DNA of 64,000 nt from Paraburkholderia atlantica (GTDB taxonomy: Bacteria; Pseudomonadota; Gammaproteobacteria; Burkholderiales; Burkholderiaceae). The notes beneath the pieces are model-generated. The model was not told the DNA's origin and ran no database searches. It worked only from the letters and a program-made list of their open reading frames with translations. The stretch spans positions 1 through 64,000 of the forward strand of contig NZ_WHNQ01000007.1 in assembly GCF_009362785.1 (NCBI RefSeq). Direction: 5' to 3'. Below, one piece after another: positions 1 to 7,470 of this stretch; position 1 is the stretch's first letter, and every line of letters begins with the position of its first letter. The translations under genes were made by a program, and so were the position numbers.

Positions 1-148
1 GCATCATGTACGTTGCATTGCGAATCAGGGTCTTGCGGGAAGCCCGATGGCGTTGCATGTACTCGAGGTATCGAACCCGCTCGCGGTAGAGCGGCGCGGT
101 GGTGTGACGGGCAACTGCAGCCGGGTCCTTGAAAAGTTGATCGAACAT
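1..148 (-). CDS. Tyrosine recombinase/integrase, N-terminal fragment running off the left edge
   Basis: Only the first 49 codons lie in the window. The N-terminus (MFDQLFKDPAAVARH, then a basic stretch ending RASRKTLIRNATYMM) resembles the SAM-like N-terminal part of the site-specific recombinases that travel in sets with IS elements in proteobacteria. The ATG at 148 is preceded by a strong ribosome site (GGAAGGAGGG, about 6 nt spacing), so 148 is the real start although the frame stays open upstream into istA. Catalytic residues would lie outside the window, so family assignment rests on the N-terminus alone. Confidence 0.5.
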   Translation of the reverse strand, partial: MFDQLFKDPAAVARHTTAPLYRERVRYLEYMQRHRASRKTLIRNATYMM

Positions 149-210
149 GAGGAGCCCTCCTTCCGCAAGAAAAGCGGAAAGGTAATATTGCTCCTCAAAT
201 TGAGACCTGC

Positions 211-275
211 TTCTGTGGCCTTCAGACTGCGAGGATCTCCGCCGGAAGCAGCTCATCGGCGCCAAGGCCACAGAA
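211..275. repeat. 12-bp perfect inverted repeat upstream of the recombinase gene
   Basis: TTCTGTGGCCTT at 211-222 is matched by AAGGCCACAGAA at 264-275, with 41 bp between the arms. It lies 63 bp upstream of the recombinase start and next to the point where istA similarity ends. It could be a recombinase binding site, an operator or an element end; the sequence alone does not decide. Confidence 0.6.
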
Positions 276-304
276 ATCGCTTCGCCACACAAGATGTGGA
301 CTGT

Positions 305-1294
305 CACCGTCTTGAATCGAGCGAGCTCATAGGGCTGTGCCGGCAGCGGTTGTAGAGCCGGCGCGTCCAGTTCAGCAAATGCGCTGGCACGACATCCCGG
401 CAGCTTCTGGAACGGGCGCTCGTTAAGGTTCTTCAGTAGCGGACGGATCGCGTCATCGACCGACTGGACCGACGCAAACCGGTGATGACGCAGACGCGCC
501 ATGATCCAGCGTTCGACCACCTGGACCGCAACCTCTACTTTCGGCTTGTCCCTCGGGCGATAGACGCGAGCAGGCAGGAATGAGGTGCCGTAATGACGCG
601 CGAAGTCCAGCACGGTGTCGCCCGCGCGAGGTTCATAGCGATCGGGATCGGCAATCATCGCGCGCGGGTTGTCCGGCACAATCAGCTGCGGCACGCCGCC
701 ATAGAAGCTCAGCGCGCGTGCGATGCCGCCCAGCCAGTCCTCCATCGTTTCGGCCGGCGTCGCGCACGCGAACGTGTAGCTCGAGGCGCCCATGGCCGCC
801 ACGAAGATGTGCGCGCGGCGCCCCGTGGTCAGGGGTAACGTGGGGCCAGCGAAGTCGACGAACAGCTTCTCGCCGGCGCGGTGGATCTGCCGCATCGAGC
901 GCTTCAGGCGTTTCGTGAACGCCTTGTAGTGCTCGCAGAACTGCGTGTAGCGGTAGGTCTGCCGGTCCGCAAACTCGGCCTGGTACTCCTCCCACAGCAA
1001 CGTCAGCGTCACGCCCTTGCGGCGTAATTCCTGATGGATGCGCCCGTAGTCGGGCTGGGCGTAGGCTGCGGGCCCCGTTGGCTTGCCGAGAAGCCGCCGC
1101 TCGAGCTCGCCTTCGTCCATGTCACAGGCACTTGCCCAGTCCAGCCCGGCGGCGCCAGCCAGTCCGACGTACTTCGTGACCACGCCCTTGGAAATGCCCA
1201 GCGACGCGGCGATCCGATCGTGGGAGAAACCGCCGTCGAATTTAAGTCGTAAAACGTCCTTGATCATGCGCATGTTCATCCGGTGCGCGGGCAT
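305..1294 (-). pseudogene. istA: IstA transposase, truncated at the C-terminus
   Basis: Starts at ATG 1294 with an HTH-like N-terminus (DRIAASLGISKGVVTKYV), followed by the DDE integrase core: D147 (KLFVDFAG), D208 (IVPDNPR) and E254 (PKVEVAVQVVERWI). Similarity continues through LPGCRASAFAELDAPALQPL and is lost after about residue 328 (YELARFK). The usual length is about 500 residues, so the C-terminal beta-barrel/IstB-interaction part is gone. No in-frame stop is met: the frame runs on into the recombinase gene. All three catalytic acids survive, but without IstB and the C-terminus it is probably inactive. Confidence 0.75.
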
Positions 1295-1374
1295 GCTTTC
1301 TCCGGCCAAAGCCGGCGAGCATAGCCCGCGTGGTTGATGTCATGCGCAACGCCAATCCAGCCATCCGGTCCGCT

Positions 1375-1458
1375 CGGTCACGTTCCCGAAATAACCGGTC
1401 ACGTTGCCGAAATCGCCGGTCACGATCCCGAAACGGCCGGTCACGTTCATCCGAAATA
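1375..1458. repeat. 21-bp tandem direct repeats at the IS21 end
   Basis: The unit CGGTCACGTTCCCGAAATAAC recurs at 1375, 1396, 1417 and (diverged) 1438, each copy keeping CGGTCACG and CCGAAA at a 21-bp period. IS21-family elements carry repeated transposase binding sites just inside their ends, so these are most likely IstA binding sites. Confidence 0.8.
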
Positions 1459-1854
1459 CGCAGGATTGCGTTCGTCCCATACAAGATGCTCTCGCACCGA
1501 TGTCAGCTTGGGAAGCGTGCTGTATTGATCGAGCTTTCGTTCGAGTTCGGGGTCGAGGAAGTCGACCAACGCGACCAACGCATGCCGTATCCCTCTCTCA
1601 TTCGCCGCCTTTTGCGCCCAGGCCGCTTCTTTGAAAGGTTCCGACGACAGGAATTCGTGCCACACCACGGCCTCGACGTTATAGCCGTTGGTGTCGGAAA
1701 GGTAATCGTCGAGCAAGTAACGTCGTGGAAGAGCGTCGTAATTGCCCACAAATGCTTCGTAGCCGCGATCGACCTCGTCCAGGAATGTGTGCCGGTTCTG
1801 TTTGTGGTCGTAAAAATGGAGGTGTGAATCAACGATTCTGGTGGCAAGTTTCAT
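1447..1854 (-). pseudogene. Amidohydrolase (metal-dependent TIM-barrel hydrolase), N-terminal fragment
   Basis: From ATG 1854 (MKLATRIVDSHLHFYD) the protein shows the N-terminal metal-binding HxH motif of amidohydrolase family 2 (2-pyrone-4,6-dicarboxylate lactonase-like). About 135 residues remain, ending VREHLVWDERNPAYFG and then a stop created by the IS21 end; relatives are about 280-300 residues. The barrel is thus cut after roughly half. No clear Shine-Dalgarno precedes 1854. The frame is open further upstream, but that extension shows nothing recognisable. Confidence 0.75.
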
Positions 1855-2757
1855 TTCTAGAGGTGATTTTCTGACCAGCGACGGCTGTATTCGCGCCACG
1901 CCGCTGTCCACGCACCCGGTGCCCCCCGGTTCCCAAGGGGCCGGCACCCGCGCAGCGGCTAAGTAGAACTGCACACGTTGCAAGTCAATGCCATAGTCTC
2001 TACCGCCCCGAAGTCCGGCGTGCGACATCCTCTGGCGCATCAATCGTCTCATTTCTGCGCCGGTGCAGTGCTTCACGGGTCCTTTACCCTTATCCTGCAC
2101 GCCCAACTTCGTTCTAACACCAGCCTCGTCGACCACACGTTTTGCATCTAGTCCGTCCAGCATGAAATGCACAGTTCTATGCTGAACCGAAGTGTGGTCG
2201 GTTCGCCAGCCGCCAAGCGTCAACGCCCCTTCCTGAGTTCCGGCCGTGGCGTTACCGTCGAAATACGACGCGTGTCTAAACGGATTTCCCCCGATGGAAT
2301 AGACCAAGGCATGACCAAGGCATCGATGGGGAGCCGCTCTCCGTTTAAGACCGAGTGATACTGGCCCTTCGAGTTATGTCTGTATCGCAGAGTGGCGGGC
2401 TCGGTGATCCGATACAGGCCACGAGCTAGCTCTGCCATCGCAGTTCCTCCCAGGAGTGTTCCCAGCCCCGGCTTGAGCCCGAACACAGTAAAGTCGAGCA
2501 TAGTTCACAAATTCAGGGGTCGGCAACTTTTTTCCATCAGTGTGGGCGCCGTCATCATCAGCGCGCCGCACCCGTTAATCGACAGAAATCAGGTGGGATT
2601 TAGAGCACCGAGGCGAAGAATCGGCCGTTTGCTGGTGAAATCCGTCGATGAGGCAGGCCATGTCCCGAAACGAAGGCCCGGATAGCCCCAATTATCCGCC
2701 CCTTCATTTTTTGCACCAATGGATACATTTTGCCTCCGTCAGGCTGGCGCCTTGCTT
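1855..2757. other. No recognisable gene
   Basis: Several short open frames exist on both strands (for example minus-strand 2220-2501), but none has a recognisable family, a convincing ribosome site or a codon pattern like the neighbouring genes. The region lies between two broken genes and is probably decayed sequence. Confidence 0.5.
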
Positions 2758-3045
2758 TCAGTTGTCGAACGCTGTGCAATTGCGCAAGCGATCGAACGAA
2801 TCACCTCTTAGCACTTCCGCGAAACCCGCGCTGCGCAGCGTTAAGAACTTTTCCTGCGCTACGCCCGGAGCCGTCTTGTTTTTGACGATATCGCGAATCG
2901 CTACGATTTGATTCGGGTCGGCCCCAGATCGCCATTGCCGCTCACAGTCGACGTGATCGCCCAGATCGGCGCGGTGCCGTCGTCATCGACACGGCCCGTC
3001 AAATTGCGCAGTCCGGCGGTCGCGGGCGCCCCCCCCCGCAGCGCT
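2758..3045 (-). pseudogene. C-terminal remnant of an esterase-like secreted beta-propeller protein, frameshifted
   Basis: Read on the minus strand, one frame gives GLRNLTGRVDDDGTAPIWAI and then TSTVSGNGDLG. The neighbouring frame continues ADPNQIVAIRDIVKNKTAPG up to LRSAGFAEVLRGDSF and a TGA at 2760-2758. The two halves join at a single-base frameshift near 2920 and together resemble the C-terminus of phytase/esterase-like secreted proteins. The upstream frame is closed by stops. It is a dead gene fragment; the family name is from memory of the motif and is moderate. Confidence 0.5.
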
Positions 3046-3332
3046 CTAACCGGCGTTGACCAGCCTAACCGCTTCCAGCTCCAATTCAGCGTGTAGCGCG
3101 CCCGCGTTGTCTGCTCATCTTCTTGACTCTCCTTGCTTGAGTCTAACGCTCAGCACCGGCAAGAAAAAATATCAAGCAACGATGAAAATAATCATAAATA
3201 GGAATTGTTGCGTTCGTGGCATGGTCATCTATTCTTGGAAAGAGCGATCACTACATCTTGCCGTTGCCGCCAGCCACTTCTACTGAACGGCGCAAGCAAT
3301 ACAATCGAATTAAATATCCGGGAGAACATTCG

Positions 3333-3758
3333 ATGGAGTTTCTAAAACTTGCGATTATCCTTGGCGCTATGGCCGGTGTTGCCAAGGGCATCCAGCTCTT
3401 CGGCCGTCACTGCCGGCGCCGGTTCGGCTACCGCTTTTTCACCGCACGCGGATTCTGGCTTGCGGCCATCGGCATCAATCTGCTCTGGTGGGGCTATGTC
3501 GCGTGGGGCATAGCCTTCTTGCATCATGAGCCGACGTCGGGCGGCGTGGTCCTCATGACAATGGGCCTTGCGGCGGTCATCTGGCTGATCTACGAAAACA
3601 TTCGAGACACGAACCTGCCGTATGGCGCGGGCGGATCGATCCTCCAACTCGCGCTGTTTTTCCCGGTGGTGCTCTACGGCATCCCCCTTCTCGCGATCGC
3701 CCTGCTGTTTCTCCTCTTCGCGACATTCAAAGGAACACCAGCGTGGCTCATCGATTGA
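3333..3758 (+). CDS. Small polytopic membrane protein of unknown function
   Basis: 141 residues starting at ATG 3333 behind CGGGAGAAC (good ribosome site); a longer in-frame start at 3216 has no such site. Hydrophobic segments occur near residues 5-20, 45-65, 72-92 and 105-135, giving about four membrane spans with short basic loops, so it is an inner-membrane protein. No catalytic motif is visible. It stands alone between broken genes and ahead of the end of the conjugation operon on the opposite strand, and may be cargo of the integrated element. Confidence 0.6.
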   Translation: MEFLKLAIILGAMAGVAKGIQLFGRHCRRRFGYRFFTARGFWLAAIGINLLWWGYVAWGIAFLHHEPTSGGVVLMTMGLAAVIWLIYENIRDTNLPYGAGGSILQLALFFPVVLYGIPLLAIALLFLLFATFKGTPAWLID

Positions 3759-3840
3759 TGAACGATCAAGGTCGAGCAAGACCGCGCGCCCGCCCATCCT
3801 TGCGGCCAGCAGGCTTTACACCAGTTTATTAAGGCCCCTG

Positions 3841-4312
3841 TCAAGACAGTCCCGCCGGTTCATCCACCCTATTCCAACTGTAGAAGATCAGTTCCCCACG
3901 CGGTCCAAGGGCCTCTGCGCCGCCGAGCGTGTACTGGATTTCGATCCGCTCGAAATCCAGCCCCGCAAATACTTCCCGCATGTCTGGATGGTCGTTCACG
4001 GTCACAATCGCACGCCCTTCGATCGCCCTTATCACGCTCGCCATTCGCTCGCATTGCTCAAAACCGAACGGTACACTGTATCCCGGAGTCTGCCAGTATG
4101 GTGGGTCGAGATAGCAGAATCCACTTGAACTGACGGATGAACACTTCGGGATGGTGCTGCACGACGCGATAGAGATTGATGAGATCATCGTTGACGTCGT
4201 TCAATACTCGACCTCCGCCGGCGCCCGCAAAGACCTCGACATAGCAGGTATGTGGGGGAAACCGGGAAATCAGGATATCGGCCAGACGGCGTTTGCCGCC
4301 GATCCACGACAG
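3841..4312 (-). pseudogene. D12-class (Dam-type) DNA N6-adenine methyltransferase, internally deleted
   Basis: The N-terminal part (WIGGKRRLADILISRFPPH, then CYVEVFAGAG and VLNDVNDDLINLYRVVQHH) carries the SAM-binding motif I region. The C-terminal part starts FCYLDPPYWQTPGYSVPFGF with the catalytic DPPY motif and continues through VTVNDHPDMREVFAGL. Between them, near 4115, about 100 residues of target-recognition region are missing and the frame shifts. The start codon is also lost: a TAA directly precedes the frame. It follows the relaxase gene by 20 bp on the same strand, as accessory methylases often do on conjugative elements. Confidence 0.8.
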
Positions 4313-4331
4313 CCATTACGCCCTCCCGGCA

Positions 4332-5345
4332 TCAACGCTCCAGGTCCGGCCCGGCAACACCCGGGCGATCTGGGGTGTCCGACACGTGACGATCCGGTTG
4401 CTCGTGCCGGGCATCCTGCACACGCCCCAACACCGGCCGATCTCGCTGCACCGGCATGGCGCCGACGAAGTACGCCATTTCAACGGCCATCGCACGATCC
4501 TCAGGCGCACGCGACCTTGCCATCACGTGGGCCATTTCTCGCCAGGCGGCGAATGCGCCACCATGGGCAATCCAGCCCGCGTCGCGTTGCTCGTCAGTCG
4601 GCAACGATTTCCAGTATCTCGGCGTTTCGCCGCGCGCGATCATATGGGCAACCGCCGGCTTCGGATACCGCTGCGTCACGCCACGCGCGCGCCGTGGCGT
4701 GGCATTCGCCTCGACACCGTGTTCACGCAACGTCTCCGCAAAATGCTCGCGCCAGTGCTGCAGATCCCCGTGGCGCGGATTCAGGCGGCGACCGTCCGGG
4801 CCGCGCACCTGCACGCTCACATGGACATGCGGATGCGCCTCGTCGTCGTGCGCCGCGAAAACGTACGCTCGGCCATCTCCGAACTCGAGCGCCGCGAAGT
4901 CCCGCGCCGCATTGCGCACCGCCTGCCGGTCCGTTCCGGGCGGCATCGACAGCAGAATGTTGAAAACCTCGCGCCGCGTGCTGGTCTCCGGAATACCCCA
5001 CCCGCCAAGCTCCCAGGTCTTCGTGAGATCGCGCAGGGCATCCTTTCCGGCAATACGCTCGCCGTTCTGGTCTTCCAGCTCGATCCTGCCGTTACGGGAG
5101 ATGTACCGTAGGTGCCGACGCACGGCACCCATGCCCTGCGCGCTTGCCGCCTTGTTCGTGATCTTGACCATGACCTCCGGAGTGCGCCTGAGCGTGCGGG
5201 CAATCTGCGCGCGCATGCGCGCACCCTCGTCCCGAATGTCTACACGCGAGAGCTGCGACGCACGTGCATGCCGCAACGGCTCCTGAAACAACCGATCGCC
5301 CCAGTTCACGAGCATCGCATCGATGTAGATTTTCGGATAAGGCAT
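4332..5345 (-). CDS. Relaxase/mobilization nuclease (VirD2/MobP-like)
   Basis: Would nick the transfer origin and pilot single-stranded DNA. 337 residues from ATG 5345 (MPYPKIYIDAMLVNWGDRLF), 1 nt after the stop of the preceding gene with GGAG upstream. Mid-protein shows the relaxase histidine cluster AHDDEAHPHVHVSVQ, followed by GRRLNPRHGDLQHWREHFAE, typical of the VirD2/TraI_P group. It begins with a long N-terminal extension before VMVKITNKAASAQGMGAVRR rather than starting at the nuclease domain. Last intact gene of the transfer operon; the C-terminus is short and Arg/Asp/Pro-rich, with no helicase or primase domain. Confidence 0.8.
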   Translation of the reverse strand: MPYPKIYIDAMLVNWGDRLFQEPLRHARASQLSRVDIRDEGARMRAQIARTLRRTPEVMVKITNKAASAQGMGAVRRHLRYISRNGRIELEDQNGERIAGKDALRDLTKTWELGGWGIPETSTRREVFNILLSMPPGTDRQAVRNAARDFAALEFGDGRAYVFAAHDDEAHPHVHVSVQVRGPDGRRLNPRHGDLQHWREHFAETLREHGVEANATPRRARGVTQRYPKPAVAHMIARGETPRYWKSLPTDEQRDAGWIAHGGAFAAWREMAHVMARSRAPEDRAMAVEMAYFVGAMPVQRDRPVLGRVQDARHEQPDRHVSDTPDRPGVAGPDLER

Positions 5346-5346
5346 G

Positions 5347-5877
5347 TCAGCGACTCCATCGATCGAGGTTCGCGCGCATGACAGCCACCGTGGCACGCAG
5401 GTGGTCGTCGATACGCTTTCGCGTCTCCGCCCAGTCGACCGTCAGATCCTGATGCGGGAGTTCTATCCCGCCAGCGCGCGCGAGCTGGCTCAATAAGCGG
5501 CTGATCCCGGCGAGCTGCTGGCTGGACACCGATAGCGCGCGCATTTCGTGCTCGCCCAGTTGAGGCTGCCGCGTCAATTGCGCACGAACCAGCGACACGA
5601 TCCATCGATTCCCACCGAGACCCAACGCAGCGGCACGCTGTTCGACCGCGCCCAGTTCCGACGCGGTTAGCCGGATTTCGACGCGACTGCGCGGCTCCCC
5701 GACGACCGGCCGGGGCAGGCCCGGCAGGAGCGCGCCGGATTCTCCATCCAGATCGTCGTGGACCGCAATTGCGATCAACTGGCGCACCCCCTCGGCCGCC
5801 GTCAAACCCCGGCGCGCGCACCAGTCGTCCCAGCGCACCCTGACGGCACCGAGTTCGACACACAAACGCTCGCGCAT
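5347..5877 (-). CDS. Relaxosome accessory / mobilization protein (MobC/TraJ-like)
   Basis: About 176 residues. The central part (PRSRVEIRLTASELGAVEQR, then AAALGLGGNRWIVSLVRAQL) looks like the ribbon-helix-helix fold with following helix seen in relaxosome proteins that bind oriT and recruit the relaxase. A GTG at 5883 is possible, but GAGGTGA lies 9 nt before ATG 5877, so that start is preferred. The gene sits directly before the relaxase (1-nt gap), the usual order for nic-accessory proteins. oriT would be expected nearby but I could not identify it. Confidence 0.6.
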   Translation of the reverse strand: MRERLCVELGAVRVRWDDWCARRGLTAAEGVRQLIAIAVHDDLDGESGALLPGLPRPVVGEPRSRVEIRLTASELGAVEQRAAALGLGGNRWIVSLVRAQLTRQPQLGEHEMRALSVSSQQLAGISRLLSQLARAGGIELPHQDLTVDWAETRKRIDDHLRATVAVMRANLDRWSR

Positions 5878-5891
5878 TACCACAATTCACC

Positions 5892-7415
5892 TCAGCGGGA
5901 CGGTGACGGGGATGACAGCTCAACGGGTGTCCAGTCGATCTCGCGGGCAGGCGTGCGTTCCGGAGTAGAACGCTTACGTCGATCCCGTCCCGATGGCGCG
6001 GCCGGATCGAATACCCTCGGTGTCGGGACCGGAATGCCCTCGTGCTGGAACGCAGCCAGCATGCGTTCCGCACGCTGCTGCACGCGAGCAACGGAACGCT
6101 CGCTGAAGCCCTGCTCACGCATGGCAGCCGCCAGCACCGCGACGTGCAAGGCTCGTTCGCTCTCCGAATATTCCGCGTCACGACGGCGATGCGATTCCTC
6201 CGCGGCAATAGGCTCGGCACGCAAATCGGCAGATCGGCTCTCGCCGCCGGCCGACTCGTCGGATCGTGACGGCAAGCGAGCGGCTGTCCGATCCCGCTGC
6301 GCGACCTCCACCTGCCACGTATTGCGATAGACGTCCTTCTCCTCTTCGCCGATCACCCTGCCTTCCTGATTTAGGATGGGCAGCCGCACGGTGACGAAGC
6401 GCTTGCCGAGGTTTTCGAGAGTGACCTGCTGCCCGATCTGACCATTCGCTTCGCGTATCGCACGCTCCAGATCGACGCCCCACACGACCTGATCGATGCC
6501 GGCCTCATCGCGAAATATTACGTAGTACGAGTCACTGCGTGCGGGGTTGTGCTGGTACGGGGCGCCCCCATGCTCACGCAGTTCGCCGACGTACCGTCGA
6601 GGGACGTCGGCCTCGTCGCTGGCAGCGTTCCGGTTTGCTTTAGGGATGGGCGGTTTCGATGCGGGCGCACGGACTGACGCGGAAGACGAGGTTCCGTTGA
6701 CGGTCGCGCCGATGTTGATTCGAGGTACGGCCGAAGCGACGGCCGGAACGCGATCCTGCTCGGTTGCAGCAGCCGTTGCGCCGACCTTCGGCGCCACCTC
6801 GACGCGATTGTCCAGCCGCGCCTGCCGGGCATCCGCCAGACGCGCCAGGTCTGCGGCTTTCGGCTCGTAGCCGCTCACCTCGATACCGAGTAGCGTGCCC
6901 TGCAACCACGCCTCGCTACGAAATGCCTCATGGCCCGACACACGAATGCGTCGCCACGATTTCGCGTGCGCCATGTCGATCATCGACTCGACCACGTCCG
7001 GCCGGTTGTGGTCGGTGACGAGGTACGGCCCCAGATCCTCGAACGCAAGCTGATACGGCTCGTCCTTTAGAAAATACTGATTGCCCGCGCGCAGATAACG
7101 CTTGCGCACGCGTTGGGGCGGCTGGTCGAGCGGCGCACGGACCCGATCCGCCTCGACCGTCGCCCCGGTTGGCGATCGGGTATCGGCCTGCTGTGGCGTG
7201 ACGGCATCGTCACGGATCGCCTGATCGCGCAACCGCGCGCGGGCAGCATCGAACTCGCGCCGGCGTCGGGCAGATACCGCATCCCTCGCGGCCGAGTCCA
7301 GCCTGTCCCGACGTTCGTCCGCAGCCGCCGGGCCGCCGCCGCTGTTGCCCGGCACGTCCGGTTCGATCACGTTGATGACCGGATCGGCCTCGTGAGCGGA
7401 AGTTGTCTGAGCCAT
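5892..7415 (-). CDS. LPD7-domain conjugation-associated protein
   Basis: About 507 residues from ATG 7415, chosen for AGGTGG upstream; the frame is open to 7460. After a charged Arg/Ala/Asp-rich N-terminus, residues about 95-180 contain RKRYLRAGNQYFLKDEPYQL, then VESMIDMAHAKSWRRIRVSG and EAWLQGTLLGIEVSGYEP. This is the pattern of large polyvalent-protein domain 7 (LPD7), which is often fused to TraI/MobA relaxases. Here it is a separate gene three positions before the end of the operon, suggesting a split TraI-like relaxosome. The C-terminal third is disordered and Arg-rich, with ALHVAVLAAAMREQGFSERS near residue 440. Confidence 0.65.
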   Translation of the reverse strand: MAQTTSAHEADPVINVIEPDVPGNSGGGPAAADERRDRLDSAARDAVSARRRREFDAARARLRDQAIRDDAVTPQQADTRSPTGATVEADRVRAPLDQPPQRVRKRYLRAGNQYFLKDEPYQLAFEDLGPYLVTDHNRPDVVESMIDMAHAKSWRRIRVSGHEAFRSEAWLQGTLLGIEVSGYEPKAADLARLADARQARLDNRVEVAPKVGATAAATEQDRVPAVASAVPRINIGATVNGTSSSASVRAPASKPPIPKANRNAASDEADVPRRYVGELREHGGAPYQHNPARSDSYYVIFRDEAGIDQVVWGVDLERAIREANGQIGQQVTLENLGKRFVTVRLPILNQEGRVIGEEEKDVYRNTWQVEVAQRDRTAARLPSRSDESAGGESRSADLRAEPIAAEESHRRRDAEYSESERALHVAVLAAAMREQGFSERSVARVQQRAERMLAAFQHEGIPVPTPRVFDPAAPSGRDRRKRSTPERTPAREIDWTPVELSSPSPSR

Positions 7416-7470
7416 GTCACCACCTCGCATCCTTAAGATCGGCGTCGCACGTGAGCACAACTGCCGTCTT

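Larger units (their letters stand above)
305..1458 (-). mobile_element. IS21-family insertion sequence remnant
   Basis: The stretch contains most of an istA gene plus the subterminal tandem repeats typical of an IS21-type end, at 1375-1458. The right end abuts an interrupted amidohydrolase gene, consistent with insertion into it. The left part is missing: IstA similarity stops near position 305, and no istB helper ATPase follows. The element is therefore a one-ended, non-autonomous remnant. The exact right terminus is inferred from where the amidohydrolase frame is lost. Confidence 0.7.

Noticed and set aside
633..995. Minus-strand open frame of 120 residues, Arg/His/Pro-rich
   Set aside because: It is an alternate frame of the istA remnant, whose own frame is open and shows a clear DDE transposase core.
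1375..1458. Possible CRISPR-like repeat cluster
   Set aside because: The copies are directly adjacent 21-bp tandem units without unique spacers and lie at an IS21 end, so transposase binding sites explain them.
1330..1827. Plus-strand frame with Arg-Ser-Arg repeats
   Set aside because: The repetitive peptide is only the translation of the 21-bp IS21 terminal repeats and the antisense of the amidohydrolase fragment.
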